Positions 43,490 through 56,712 are shown, counted from the first letter of the stretch. The stretch: 64,000 bases of DNA from Chelydra serpentina (GCA_037349315.1 JBAIAC010000138.1:62001-126000), one strand, 5' to 3'. Notes: generated from the sequence alone by a model not told the origin. A program made the numbers and translations.

Positions 43490-43800
43490 GCAGACACACA
43501 CAGACACTGACACACACACACAATGACACACACACTGACAGATACACAATGACACACACACACCGACTCACACACGGACACACACACACACACTGAGACA
43601 CACACACACAGTAACACACACACACTGACAGATACACAATGACACACACACACCGACTCACACACACACACTGACACACACACAGTAACACACACACACA
43701 CACAGACAGACACACACAGTCAGACACACACACACACCGACACACACGCACACACAGACACACACACACAGTCAGACACACACACACACACAGACACTTT
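43490..43800 (-). repeat. (CA)n microsatellite, complex
   Basis: ACACAC runs interrupted by GACA, GTCA and CTGA. Expanded relative to its twin at 38598-38735. Confidence 0.95.
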
Positions 43801-43964
43801 TTTCTCCCCCGGACTTTCCTGGCTCCCAGGGGACGCTCCACCCCCCACGTGTCCCAATGTCCTTCATCCGCCCGCAGCTCCGGCTCGTCCCCCCGCCGCC
43901 CCCGGCCCCACACAGGGGAACCCCCCGGCCCCAGGCTCTGTCCCCACCCGGGTCCCGGCGGGGC

Positions 43965-44065
43965 CGGGGCTGAGCCCGGCTGCAGCTGAGCCCAGCAGCT
44001 CCGCGATCTCCCCGGCGGCTCCAGCGCTGCCGGCAAACACGGGACCCCCCCGGGAGCCGCTGCTC
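43965..44065 (-). other. 5' exon-like segment with splice donor, copy 2
   Basis: Inverted twin of 38330-38452. The donor junction here reads GGGACCCGG followed by GTGGGG, so the exon end differs by one base from copy 1. Confidence 0.45.
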
Positions 44066-44069
44066 AGCC

Positions 44070-44770
44070 CCGCCCCCGGCTCCCAATGGAGCCAGAGCCC
44101 CGCCCCCAGGCGCTGCCCCGCCCCCGTGCTGTGCCAGAGCCCCGCCCCCAGGCGCTGCCCCGCCCCCGGGCTGTGACAGAGCCCCGCCCCCAGGAGCTGC
44201 CCCACCCCCGGGCTGTGCCAGAGCCCCGCCCCCAGGAGCTGCCCCGCCCCCTGGCTGTGCTAGAGCCACGCCCCCAGGAGCTGCCCCGCCCCCGGGCTGT
44301 GCCAGAGCCCCGCCCCCAGGAGCTGCCCCGCCCCCGGCTCCGAATGGAGCCAGAGCCCCGCCCCCAGGAGCTGACCCGCCCCCAGGCTGTGCAGAGCCCC
44401 GCCCCCAGGAGCTGCCCCGCCCCCGGGCAATGCCAGAGCCCCCCCCAGGAGCTGCCCCGCTCCCGGACTGTGCCAGAGCCCCGCCCCCAGGCGCTGCCCC
44501 GCCCCCAGGAGATGCTCCGCCCCCGGGCTGTGCCAGAGCCCCGCCCCCCAGGAGCTGCCCCGCCCCCGGGCTGTGCCAGAGCCCCGCCCCCAGGAGCAGC
44601 CCCGCCCCCGTGCTGTGACAGAGCCCCGCCCCCAGGCGCTGCCCCGCACCCGGGCTGTGCCAGAGCCCCGCCCCCAGGAGCTGCCCACCCCCGGGCAGTG
44701 ACAGAGCCCCGCCCCCGGCTCCCAATGGAGCCAGAGCCCCGCCCCCAGGAGCTGCCCCGCCCCCGGGCTC
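44070..44770 (-). repeat. GC-box minisatellite, inverted array
   Basis: CCCCGCCCCCAGGAGCTGCC / CCCCGGGCTGTGCCAGAG units of about 39-42 bp. The same family as 36300-38330 on the other strand, with fewer and more uniform units. Abuts the promoter-like region at 44800. Confidence 0.93.
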
Positions 44771-44799
44771 TGGGCTTTGTTCTCCCGGCTCCCTGGCCA

Positions 44800-44995
44800 C
44801 AGCACTGAGCATGCGCAGTAACAGCTGTTAACACGCTCCCTGAGCTGCGCTGAAGAGGGCGGAAGCGGCTCCCGGGGCACGCTGGGAGATGTAGTTCCTG
44901 GCGCTCCTGAAGGGACCGGAAGTGACGTAACGGACGCGCCATTGAAGAGTTTTGTGTCTCGCGGCTCTGGGCATGCGCAGTTCGGGGCGGGGGGA
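44800..44995. promoter_or_regulatory. TATA-less CpG-island promoter (NRF1, ZNF143, ETS/CRE)
   Basis: Non-repetitive island between two minisatellites. NRF1-type GCATGCGCA at 44809-44817 and again at 44971-44979. A ZNF143/THAP11-type site GGGAGATGTAGTTCC within 44877-44898 (reverse of ACTACA...CCCAGC). A composite ETS plus CRE site ACCGGAAGTGACGTAA at 44915-44930. No TATA box. The symmetric layout suits a bidirectional promoter: leftward into the exon-like tract at 44.0 kb, rightward towards the KRAB exons at 50.2 kb. Target gene is inference. Confidence 0.7.
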
Positions 44996-45149
44996 GAAGA
45001 GCCGGTGACCCCCGAGGGGGGGGGAAGCTGATACCCCTGCTCGGATTTACCGCTGCCCCCGGCCCTGGGGCCCCCCGCCCCCTTTCTCCCCAGAGAGCCA
45101 CGAGCAGGTCTCTGCTCCTCCCCCACCACACCCCATTGTCTCCCCCTCC

Positions 45150-48100
45150 CCCCATGGGGGGCTCTAGGGCCCCTGGCTGGGGGTCTGGGCTCGGGGGGGG
45201 GTCTGGGGCCCCTGGGTGGGGGTCTGGGCTCTGGGGGGGGTCTGGGGCCCCTGGCTGGGGGTCTGGGCTCTGGGGGGGTCTGGGGCCCCTGGCTGGGGGG
45301 CTGGGGCTGGGGCCCCTGGCTGGGGGTCTGGCGGGGGTCTGGAGCTGGGGGTCTGGGCTCTGGGGGGCGTCTGGGGTCCCTGGCTGGGGGTCTGGGCTCA
45401 GGGGAGGTCTTGGGCTCTGGGGGGCGTCTGGGGTCCCTGGCTGGGGGCTGGGCTCTGGTGGGGGTCTGGGGCCCCTAGCTGGGGGTCTGGGCTCTGGGGA
45501 GGTCTGGGGCCCCTGGCTTGGGGTCTGGGCTCTGGCGGGGGTCTGGGGCCCCTGGCTAGGGGTCTGGGCTCTGGGGGGGGGTCTGGGGCCCCTGGCTGGG
45601 GGTCTGGGCTCTGGGGGGCTCTGGGGCCCCTGGCTGGGGGCAGGGGTCTGGGGCCCCTGGCTGGGGTCTGGGCTCTGGGGGGGTCTGGGGCCCCTGGCTT
45701 GGGGTCTGGGCTCTGGGGGGGTCTGGGGCCCCTTGCTGGGGGCTGGGCTCTGGGGGGGGTCTGGGGCCCCTGGCTGGGGGGCTGGGCTCTGGGGGGGGTC
45801 TGGGGCCCCTGGCTGGGGACTGGGCTCTGGGGGGGGGTCTGGGGCCCCTGGCTGGTCTCTGGGGGGGTCTGGGGCCCCTGACTGGGGTCTGGGGCCCCTG
45901 GCTGGGGGTCTGGGCTCTGGGGGGGGTCCGGGGCCCCTGGCTGGGGGTCTGGGCTCTGGGGGGGGTCCGGGGCCCCTGGCTGGGGGCTGGGCTCTGGGGG
46001 GGTCCGGGGCCCCTGGCTGGGGGCTGGGCTCTGGGGGGGGTCTGGGGCCCCTGGCTGGGGGCTGGGCTCTGGGGGGGGTCTGGGGCCCCTGGCTGGGCTC
46101 TGGGGGGGTCTGGAGCCCCTGACAGGGGTCTGGGGCCCCTGGCTGGGGGTCTGGGCTCTGGGGGGGGTCTGGGACCCCTGGCTGGGGGCTAGGCTCTGGG
46201 GGGGTCTGGGGCCCCTGGCTGGGGGCTAGGCTCTGGGGGGGTCTGGGGCCCCTGGCTGGGCTCTGGGGGGGTCTGGGGCCCCTGGCTGGGGGTCTGGGCT
46301 CTGGGGGGGTCTGGGGCCCCTGGCTGGGGGCTGGGCTCTGGGGGGGTCTGGGGCCCCTGGCTGGTAGCTGGGCTCTGGGGGGGTCTGGGGCCCCTGGCTG
46401 GGGGTCTGGGCTCTGGAAGGGGTCCGGGGCCCCTGGCTGGGCGTCTGGGGCCCCTGGCTGGGGGTCTGGTCTCGGGGGGCCCCTGGGGCCCCTGGCTGGG
46501 GTCTGGGCTCTGGGGGGGTCTGGGGCCCCTGGCTGGGCTCTGGGGGGGTCCGGGGCCCCTGGCTGGGGGTCCGGGGCCCCTGGCTGGGCGTCTGGGGCCC
46601 CTGGCTGGGGGCTGGGCTCTGGGGGGGTCTGGGGCCCCTGGCTGGGGGCTGGGCTCTGGGGGGGTCTGGGGCCCCTGGCTGGGGGCTGGGCTCTGGGGGG
46701 GTCTGGGGCCCCAGGCTGGGGGTCTGGGCTCTGGGCGGGTCTGGGGCCCCTGGCTGGGGTCTGGGGCCCCTGGCTGGGGGTCTGGCGGGGGTCTGGGGCT
46801 GGGGCCCCTGGCTGGGGGTCTGGCGGGGGGCTGCGGCTGGGGGTCTGGGCTCTGGGGGGCGTCTGGGGTCCCTGGCTGGGGGTCTGGGGCCCCTGGCTGG
46901 GGGCGGGGGTCTGGGGGGGTCTGGGGCCTCTGGTTGGGGGCAGGGGTCTGGGGGGGTCTGGGACCCCTGGCTGGGGGTCTGGGCTCTGGGGTGGGTCTGG
47001 GGCCCTGTCTGGGCTCTGGGGGGGTCTGGGGTCCCTGGCTGGGGGCTGGGCTCTGGGGGGGGTCTGGGGCCCCTGGCTGGGGGTCTGGGCTCTGGGGAGG
47101 TCTGGGGCCCCTGGCTCGGGGTCTGGGCTCTGGGGGGGGGGGTCTGGGGCCCCTGGCTGGGGGTCTGGGCTCTGGGGGGGTCTGGGGCCCCTGGCTGGGG
47201 GACGGGCTCTGGGGGGGGTCTGGGGCCCCTGGCTGGGGGCAGGGGTCTGGGGCCCCTGGCTGGGGGCTGGGCTCTGGGGGGGGGGTCTGGGGCCCCTGGC
47301 TGGGGGCTGGGCTCTGGGGGGGGTCTGGGGCCCCTGGCTGGGGTCTGGGGCCCCTGGCTGGGGGCTGGGCTCTGGGGGGGGTCTGGGGCCCCTGGCTGGG
47401 GTCTGGGGCCCCTGGCTGGGGGTCTGGGGGGGTCTGGGGCCCCTGGCTGGGCTCTGGGGGGGTCTGGGGCCCCTGACTGGGGTCTGGGCTCTGGGGGGGG
47501 GTCCGGGGCCCCTGGCTGGGGGCTGGGCTCTGGGGGGGTCTGGGGCCCCTGGCTGGGGGCTGGGCTCTGGGCGGGTCTGGGGCCCCTGGCTGGGGGGGGG
47601 GGTCTGGGGCCCCTGGCTGGGGGCTGGGCTCTGGGGGCGTCTGGGGCCCCTGGCTGGGGGTCTGGGGCCCCTGGCTGGGGTCCAAGGCCCCTGGCTGGGG
47701 GCTGGGCTCTGGGGGGGTCTGGGGCCCCTGGCTTGGGGCTGGGCTCTGGGCGGGTCTGGGGCCCCTGGCTGGGCTCTGGGGGGGTCTGGGGCCCCTGGCT
47801 GGGGGCTGGGCTCTGGGGGGGGTCTGGGGCCCCTGGCTGGGGGTCTGGGCTCTGGGGGGGGTCTGGGGCCCTGTCTGGGCTCTGGGGGGGGGGGTCTGGG
47901 ACCCCTGGCTAGGAGTCTGGGCTCTGGGGGGGTCTGGAGCCCCTGGCTGGGGGTCTGGGGCCCCTGGCTGGGGGCAGGGGTCTGGGGCCCCTGGCTGGGG
48001 GCAGGGGTCTGGGGTGGTCTGGGGCCCCTGGCTTGGGGTCTGGGGCCCCTGGCTTGGGGTCTGTGGCCCCTGGCTGGGGTCTGGGGCCCCTGGCTGGGTG

Positions 48101-48510
48101 TCTGGGGGGGGTCTCGGCCCCCTGGCTGGGGGTCTGGGGCCCCTGGCTGGGGGCTGGGCTCTGGGGGGGTCTGGGGCCCCTGTCTGGGCTCTGGGGGGGT
48201 CTGGGGCCCCTGGCTGGGGGCTGGGCTCTGGGGCGGTCTGGAGCCCCTGGCTGGGGGTCTGGGCTCGGGGGGGGGGGGGTCTGGGTCCCCTGGCTGCGGT
48301 CTGGGCTCTGGGGGGGTTTGGTGCCCCTGTCGGGGGGTCTGGGCTCTGGGGGTATCTGGGGTCCTGTCTGGGCTCTGGGGGTGGGGCCCCTGGCTGGGGG
48401 TCTGGGTTCTGGGGGGTGGGTCTGGGGCCCCTGGCTGGGGGCCCTGGCTGGGGGTCTGGGCTGTGGGGGGGGGGCCTGGGGGGGGTCTGGGGCCCCTGGC
48501 TGGGGGCTGG
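45150..48510 (+). repeat. G-rich minisatellite, 3.4 kb
   Basis: Units of about 24-39 bp built from TCTGGGGCCCCTGGCTGGGG and CTGGGCTCTGGGGGGG in varying order. Extremely G-rich on this strand. Almost no TA, TGA or TAG on either strand, so long proline-rich or glycine-rich stop-free frames exist, one of 1549 codons on the minus strand. These are compositional. Strong G-quadruplex potential. Confidence 0.95.
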
Positions 48511-49080
48511 GAATGTGACATCACCGATTCCGCTTTTCTCCCCTCTGGAAAACTGCGGAAACGTCCGGTTCCATTGGGACAATTCATCCCCCGAGTCCTT
48601 GTCTTAGATCTGGGGGTGCGGGAGGGGGGAAGGGGGTTCGCTCTGCCCCACAACCGTCTCTCCCACAGCGCTCTGGACTCGTTCTTCCTGAAACCTGGTG
48701 TCACGGACACCACTGTTAATCCAGAGTCACTGCCTGGACAGACGAGGAGTGACTCCAGATGGACAGTGGGGCAAATGAGATCAGCAATTCCCCCTGTGAG
48801 GAGGGGCTCTCATTAGCTGCTCCCCCCAGAGAGCTCAAGGGGGGAAGGCTGCTCCAACGCCCTGTCCCTCTCTGCTCAGGATATTGGGGTTCAGCTTCCT
48901 GGGTCAGACGCTGCAGCCTCCAGCGTGATCTGGGCGACCAGGCTTAGCAGCTGCTGCTCCCCCAGCGGGGTGTGTGCTGGGAAGTGACCTTAATTAAACC
49001 TTCTTCTCTGCCCGGCCCAGGTGATGACTTTCTCCAGCTGGCACCAGCCCCCTCGGGCAGCCCTGAGCCCTGTTAATACT
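48511..49080. other. Unique sequence after the minisatellite
   Basis: Returns abruptly to mixed composition at GGGAATGTGACATCACCG. A TGACATCA CRE-like octamer sits at about 48515-48523. No exon can be supported, though a TTCTCTGCCCGGCCCAG acceptor-like tract occurs near 49004-49020. Confidence 0.35.
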
Positions 49081-49129
49081 AAATTCTGAGCCAGAGATTC
49101 CAGGTAACTGGAAGAAATGAGGGGAGAAT

Positions 49130-49600
49130 GCTGGGATCTGGCCTTAAAATGACTCTACACAAACAGACCCCTTCCCCCCTCATTTCTCATCCCATTGTTG
49201 AGTCTGAACTTTTGATGAGCTTAAACTTAACCCAGACTTGATGTCTCTGTCTGAACTTTTAATCAAAGCTCTGACCTGGGAACTACTCATGACAACCCCC
49301 CCTCCCCTTAAGTAGCCATCTCCCCTTTGTCTTTTAGAATTTACATTTTAACCTGTTTTATCCTGTAGAATCTTGATTGATTATGCATGACCATTATGAT
49401 CTGTTAATCACTTTGTTTACTTCTGTGTATAAATATTGATGCTCACCGCTAATAAACTTGCCACACTTACTCTGAAGCTTTTTGAGCTAAGGATAGTGTG
49501 AGCCCGTTGATCAACGAATTGGTGTCTGGTCTCTGACAGATTGTGAGCCCCATACCAACTCCGCACGAACTCGGGTGCTGGAGAGGTGAGTAGGGACTTG
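49130..49600 (+). mobile_element. Possible LTR-like retroelement end
   Basis: TATAAATA at about 49428 is followed within 25 bp by CTAATAAACTTGCC, then GGTGTCTGGTCTCTGACAG. A TATA box, polyadenylation signal and GT-rich tail in this order resemble an LTR. Ends not defined, no viral gene adjacent. Confidence 0.35.
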
Positions 49601-50267
49601 CTTTTTACCTAACACCATTAGCAATTGCAGGAGCAAATCCAGCCTTGGGGAAGCAAACAACCCAGGAATGGGACTTTCCTACCAGACGGGCAGGGAGTGG
49701 GGACAGGGAAAAGGAGAAAGAGAGACTGAAAGGAGCCATGGGAGAGAAGAGTTTGGAGAGAGATTTCCAGATCTCTAATCTGCCCAGACAGATGTATTAC
49801 TGCACCCTAGGTAAAATCATTTTCCTGTGGAAAAGATGAGGCTCAAACAGAGGAAAACCCAGTTCCTGACTCCATATCCCTCCTACTGGGGTGTGGCTGC
49901 CGTGGGGTCAGTGTCCAAGGGAGTCCCCCACAGTAAATACTTTGGCTCTGCTTTTTTCTAGCATTGTGTTCAGATGCTTTGTTACAGAATGGGGGGAGGG
50001 AGAAAAGAGGTTTAAAATGTCTCTGTGGGTTTAGCCTGGCAGGAGTGGCCAGGTCTCCACTGGAATAAAGAGATCGAGCATTTTCTCAGCATGGCAGACT
50101 CTAGGGTGTCTGTCTGCAGGGGAAAAGCCTGGGGGAATCGTGCTGTGAAATTAATTAAAGCCTGTTCTGAAACCTCCACAACTGCCCTTCTCACCCTGCC
50201 AGGCTGCAGAATAATGTCCGTGTTTTGCTCCAGTTCATCCCGTCCTCCCATGGGACAGGGGAGAGAA

Positions 50268-50291
50268 ATGGCTGCAGAGGAGCCGGTTCAG
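50268..50291 (+). CDS. KRAB gene start exon (coding part)
   Basis: Encodes MAAEEPVQ and ends in CAG followed by GTAGGG donor. The acceptor TCACCCTGCCAG precedes the exon at 50203. The ATG lies in GAGAGAAATGG. Phase 0 at the donor matches the next exon. The upstream 170 bp or so are also found at 39.2-39.4 kb and, inverted, at 42.8-43.0 kb. Confidence 0.7.
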
Positions 50292-50478
50292 GTAGGGATT
50301 ATCGCGGGGGTTGCTGGTGGGTTCCTGCGGGAGGAAGAGGGACAGCAAATACACCGGAGATGGGAACGTTTGCACTGTCTGGTTTGGAGGTTGGAGCTAG
50401 GATGACCAGACAGCAAGTGTGAAAAATTTGAGAGGGAAGTGGCACAAGGATGCAAATAGTGCACACACACACGCACAC

Positions 50479-50601
50479 TATGGTGACCAGACAGCAAATG
50501 TGAAAAATTGGGACGGGGGTGGGGGGTAATAGGAGCCTATATAAGAAAAAGACCCCAAAATCAGGACTGTCCCTATAAAATTGGGACATCTGGTCACCCT
50601 A
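50479..50601 (-). mobile_element. Small TA-flanked MITE, copy 4
   Basis: Reverse orientation. TATGGTGACCAGACAGC at the left and GACATCTGGTCACCCTA at the right. A partial related terminus (GATGACCAGACAGCAAG) occurs at about 50401. Confidence 0.8.
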
Positions 50602-51217
50602 GTTGGGGCGGGACAGGAAATTCACAGGATGGAGACTGGGAGGAGGCCTGGGTGGGGCAAACCTGCTGGGAGATGTTTAATAAGTGGCCTAGATTCTAGC
50701 AACGGACCCCTGAGGTTGGAAGGTGGAAATGCCCTAATTTGTGGAACAGGAAACAACCCACCTAGGTGGGGCTGGGAAAATGGAGCAGATCCCAGTGCTG
50801 GAGCCTGACCTGAGTAACCAGCGGCTGCTCTGAGATCTAGATCTAGGGGGCACCCACCAATGAGGCTTAGGGAGGGTTCTTAAGCTTTTTCTGTCTGAGC
50901 CCCCTCAACACGCTATAACCCCCCCACGACCCTGCATCGCCATGTTTCTCTGCATATAAAAGCCAGGGCTGGCATTAGGGGGTGGTAACCAGGGCAAGTG
51001 CCTGGGGCCCCATGTGACAGGCCCCCCCGCAAACCTAATTGCTCATAGTTTGGCTTCAGCCCCTGGGGGCAGGGCTCAGGACCCAGCCTTCAGCCCCATG
51101 CAGGGAGGTTTCATCTTTCTGCCTCAGGCCCAAGCGAGTCTAACACTGGCCCTGCTTGGAGGACCCCCTGAAACCTGCTTACAGCTCCCCAGAGGTCCAG
51201 GGACTCCTGCCTTAGAA

Positions 51218-51645
51218 ACAGTCAGAGAAACATGATGGTCCAGGTGTATAGACCAATCTTAAGAGGCTAATTATTTGAGAGGAAACATGACAGCAGGGGA
51301 AGAAAAAAAGAAAAAGCTTTTGAAGTGATAAACAAGATGGTCACACAGGTGTGAATGAGGATCGTTAACTTAAGGGAAATAGATTCAATTAACATAATGG
51401 CCGAGCCATTCCAAATCCCGATTTAATCCGGGATTAAATCGGGATTAAATCGAGATTTGGAATGGCTCGGCCATTATGTTAATTGAATCTATTTCCCTTA
51501 AGTTAACGATCCTCATTCACACCTGTGTGACCATCTTGTTTATCACTTCAAAAGCTTTTTCTTCCCCTGCTGTCATGTTTCCTCTCAAATAATTAGCCTC
51601 TTAAGATTGGTCTATACACCTGGACCATCATGTTTCTCTGACTGT
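51218..51645. repeat. Long near-perfect inverted repeat (fold-back), about 205-bp arms
   Basis: The left arm from 51218 (ACAGTCAGAGAAACATGATG) is mirrored by the right arm ending at 51645. Only a few differences are visible: an 8-bp A/G-rich insert in the left arm, one C/T change, and an extra CGATTTAATCC unit near the centre (about 51431-51450). The loop is essentially absent. The right arm continues directly into the 3' module at 51646-51815, so the left arm is an inverted copy of that element's upstream sequence. Confidence 0.95.
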
Positions 51646-51815
51646 ATAAATATCTGTCTGAAATATAATTTCATTCCATGCGTCTGATGAAGTGGGTACT
51701 AACCCACGAAAGCTTATGCTGAAATAAATTTGTTAGTCTCTAAGGTGCTACAAGTTTTTCTTTCTTATTTTCATTTTGCTGACACAGACTAACACGGCTA
51801 CTACACTGAAACCTA
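51646..51815 (+). mobile_element. Retroelement 3' module with hammerhead-like core
   Basis: Contains CTGATGA at 51684-51690, a GTGGGT/ACCCAC stem and GAAA at 51708-51711, then GCTTATGC, GTTAGTCTCTAAGGTGC and CAGACTAACACGGCTAC. The same family as 17283-17406 and 31156-31345. The core matches the hammerhead order CUGAUGA, stem II, GAAA, but with one extra A after CTGATGA and G at the expected cleavage position. A functional ribozyme is therefore not established. Confidence 0.6.
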
Positions 51816-51829
51816 TAATTAAAGTTCTG

Positions 51830-54940
<3,111 letters not shown>

Positions 54941-54944
54941 GCAG

Positions 54945-54988
54945 GGTTTCCAGTTTTCAAACCTGATGTGATCTCGCAGCTGGAATGA
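54945..54988 (+). CDS. KRAB-B box exon, cut short by a stop
   Basis: Acceptor CTTTGCCTTGAGCAG, then codons for FPVFKPDVISQLE followed by TGA. The phase fits the KRAB-A donor (G plus GG). FPV-KPDVISQLE is the classic KRAB-B sequence, normally continuing with Q or E, G, E, E, P, W. The following bases match tRNA-Ser duplicon sequence, not a KRAB-B exon. Confidence 0.85.
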
Positions 54989-55884
54989 GGGAAATTGACA
55001 ACAATCTACAGCAACCTCATTAACCACAAACACACTCTCATCATGCTCCAGCCAGAAGGGAAATGAGCAGAAATTCTTGCTGTTCAGTCACGGACACACT
55101 TACACAACTGCACAGCAGTGCGTCTGTTGTGGAAGCTGGTGTGAGCAAACAATTGGAAATGATCACTCAATGAGAACAGAAGTAGATGTGGCATGAGATA
55201 CCTGAGTCAGTCAAGTAGTTGTGGCTGAGTGGTTAGGCTGCTGGACTTGAACTCCATTGGGATCTCCCTGTGCAGGTTCAAATCCTGTCAACTACGGAGG
55301 AACTTGTGGTTCTTTAGTTTCAGTACCTGAGCATCCTTGGTGTCAAGCGGAGCTAGGACTTGTCTCATCTCACTCTCAGGCTGTGTCCACACTACTGAGT
55401 TATGCCACTTTAGTTAAACTGTTATAATTAAACTTCTGTTGCATGTCCACACTATGCTGCTTGTGTCACCAGAACGCATCCACGCCAGCAGCCCTTGAAA
55501 CGCCCCAAAGAGCAGTGCACTGTGGGTAGCTATCGCACTGTGCAACTGGCCGCAGGGGGCTGTGGGAGGGGTTTGCAATGGCTCATGGGCCGCTACAGCA
55601 TCACATGATGCAGGTTTCTCTGTCCCATTGTTCCATGGGCAGCCTACTAGATTGCCAGCTGCTTCCCCACTGAAGTGTGTGTGTGTGTGTGTGGAGAGCC
55701 CGTCTGTGCGTTGGGGAAGAGAGAGTGTGCTGGCAGACTGTGTCTAAGCTCAGACAGCTGCTGGAACCAACCAGTCCTCAGGCAGGGGAAGGGGACACCC
55801 CAGTCCTGAAGCAAGGGGAGGGAAACAACCCTGACATCAGCCCCCGCTTCCCTCACTGGTTCAGCTCAGCACAGCACAGCAGTG

Positions 55885-55918
<34 letters not shown>

Positions 55919-55985
55919 GCTGCTGCCTGCCTGGCTCTGTGTCAGGGGGGGCGGAACAGGGGGGTTACCAGCCGTAAGGACGAAC
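54989..55985 (+). repeat. tRNA-Ser duplicon, copy d
   Basis: Begins GGAAATTGACAACAATCTAC at the KRAB-B stop (compare the inverted copy b near 31370) and extends to the CT/CA microsatellite (about 55888-55918) and ACCAGCCGTAAGGACGAA. The longest member of the family. Confidence 0.85.
55215..55296 (+). tRNA. tRNA-Ser(TGA), converted from the AGA copy family
   Basis: 82-nt serine tRNA with acceptor GTAGTTG/CAACTAC and T arm GCAGG, TTCAAAT, CCTGT. The anticodon loop reads CTTGAAC: the anticodon is TGA, although the three sister copies have AGA. Anticodon stem CTGGA/TCCAT has one C-T mismatch at its outer end. D arm changed to TGGCTGAGTGGTTAGGC. It stays within serine, so it may work. Confidence 0.82.
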
Positions 55986-55989
55986 AGTG

Positions 55990-56700
55990 GAGGGGGGAAC
56001 AGGACGGAGGCCTGACGAGAAGAGGCATTCTGTGTTTGTGGCCTTGGGGGAACAGGGTGGGATGGAGCCTCAGGGAGACGGGGCGGTGTAGGGTTGGGGC
56101 CTCAGGGAGAAGGGGAGGCGTGAGTGCAGGTCCTTGGGGAAAGGGTCGTCATGGGGTGAGTTTAGATGCCGGTGGCCCCCCCACTGTAAGGAGCTTCCGC
56201 CCCCCATCTCCGTGGTCGCTGTGCGGGGGAGCAGCATCCCCCGGCAGTGATTTGCTCCTTGCTGCCGGAGCAGAGCAGCAGGCTCAGCCGTCAGAACTTC
56301 CCGGAGCGATGAGAGGGGAGGGGCCCAGCCTCTGGAGCAGGATCGCAGGGCAGGGAGTTCCCGGCGGGCATTGTGGGATACTTGCGGAGGCCAGTTCTGG
56401 TGATATAATGACCAGCAGCGTCTACACTGACACTTTGTCACTCTCCGTTTGCTGCAAAAAGCTCCAGGCCTCTCGTCGAGGTGGGTTTATTTTGTCGCCA
56501 AGAGAGGGCAGTGTTTTCCACACGCCTGAGCAATATAATGATGCTGAAATAACTTTGTAGTGCAGACCTGGCCAAGGATTCACACACACAGAAGCTTCCC
56601 AGGAAAACTTCCCCTGCTCCTCTGCTTTGCAGACTCCAAACACAAGCAAAGGCCCAGGTGGGGGCTGGCAGGGAGTGAGGTGTGAGAAGACACCATCCAT
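55990..56700. other. No gene seen; GC-rich spacer
   Basis: GGGGCCTCAGGGAGA-type repeated tracts around 56060-56140. No exon or tRNA recognised. Confidence 0.45.
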
Positions 56701-56712
56701 TAGTCACAGGCA

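Larger units (their letters stand above)
42767..44065 (-). repeat. Inverted duplication, right arm
   Basis: Reverse complement of 38330-39450. Begins with one unit of the 57-bp satellite (ATTACCCCACGTGGCCACCC), then AATTTCATGTCACGATCCCC, the long CA microsatellite and the exon-like tract. Confidence 0.9.

Noticed and set aside
42943..43713. Val/Cys-rich frame
   Set aside because: Translation of a CA/GT microsatellite.
44064..48713. A 1549-codon stop-free frame on the minus strand, with others of 797, 328 and 289 codons
   Set aside because: It lies in G-rich minisatellites whose units contain almost no T-A steps, so stops are absent in several frames at once. The proline-rich product follows the repeat unit and has no domain.
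50012..50251. Small minus-strand frame near the KRAB start exon
   Set aside because: This segment is an intron-like sequence also present at 39.2 and 42.9 kb; similarity among copies is nucleotide-level duplication, not coding conservation.
51218..51645. Cruciform bacterial-style terminator or IS ends
   Set aside because: The arms are over 200 bp, A/T-rich and joined to a vertebrate retroelement module. No transposase is present.
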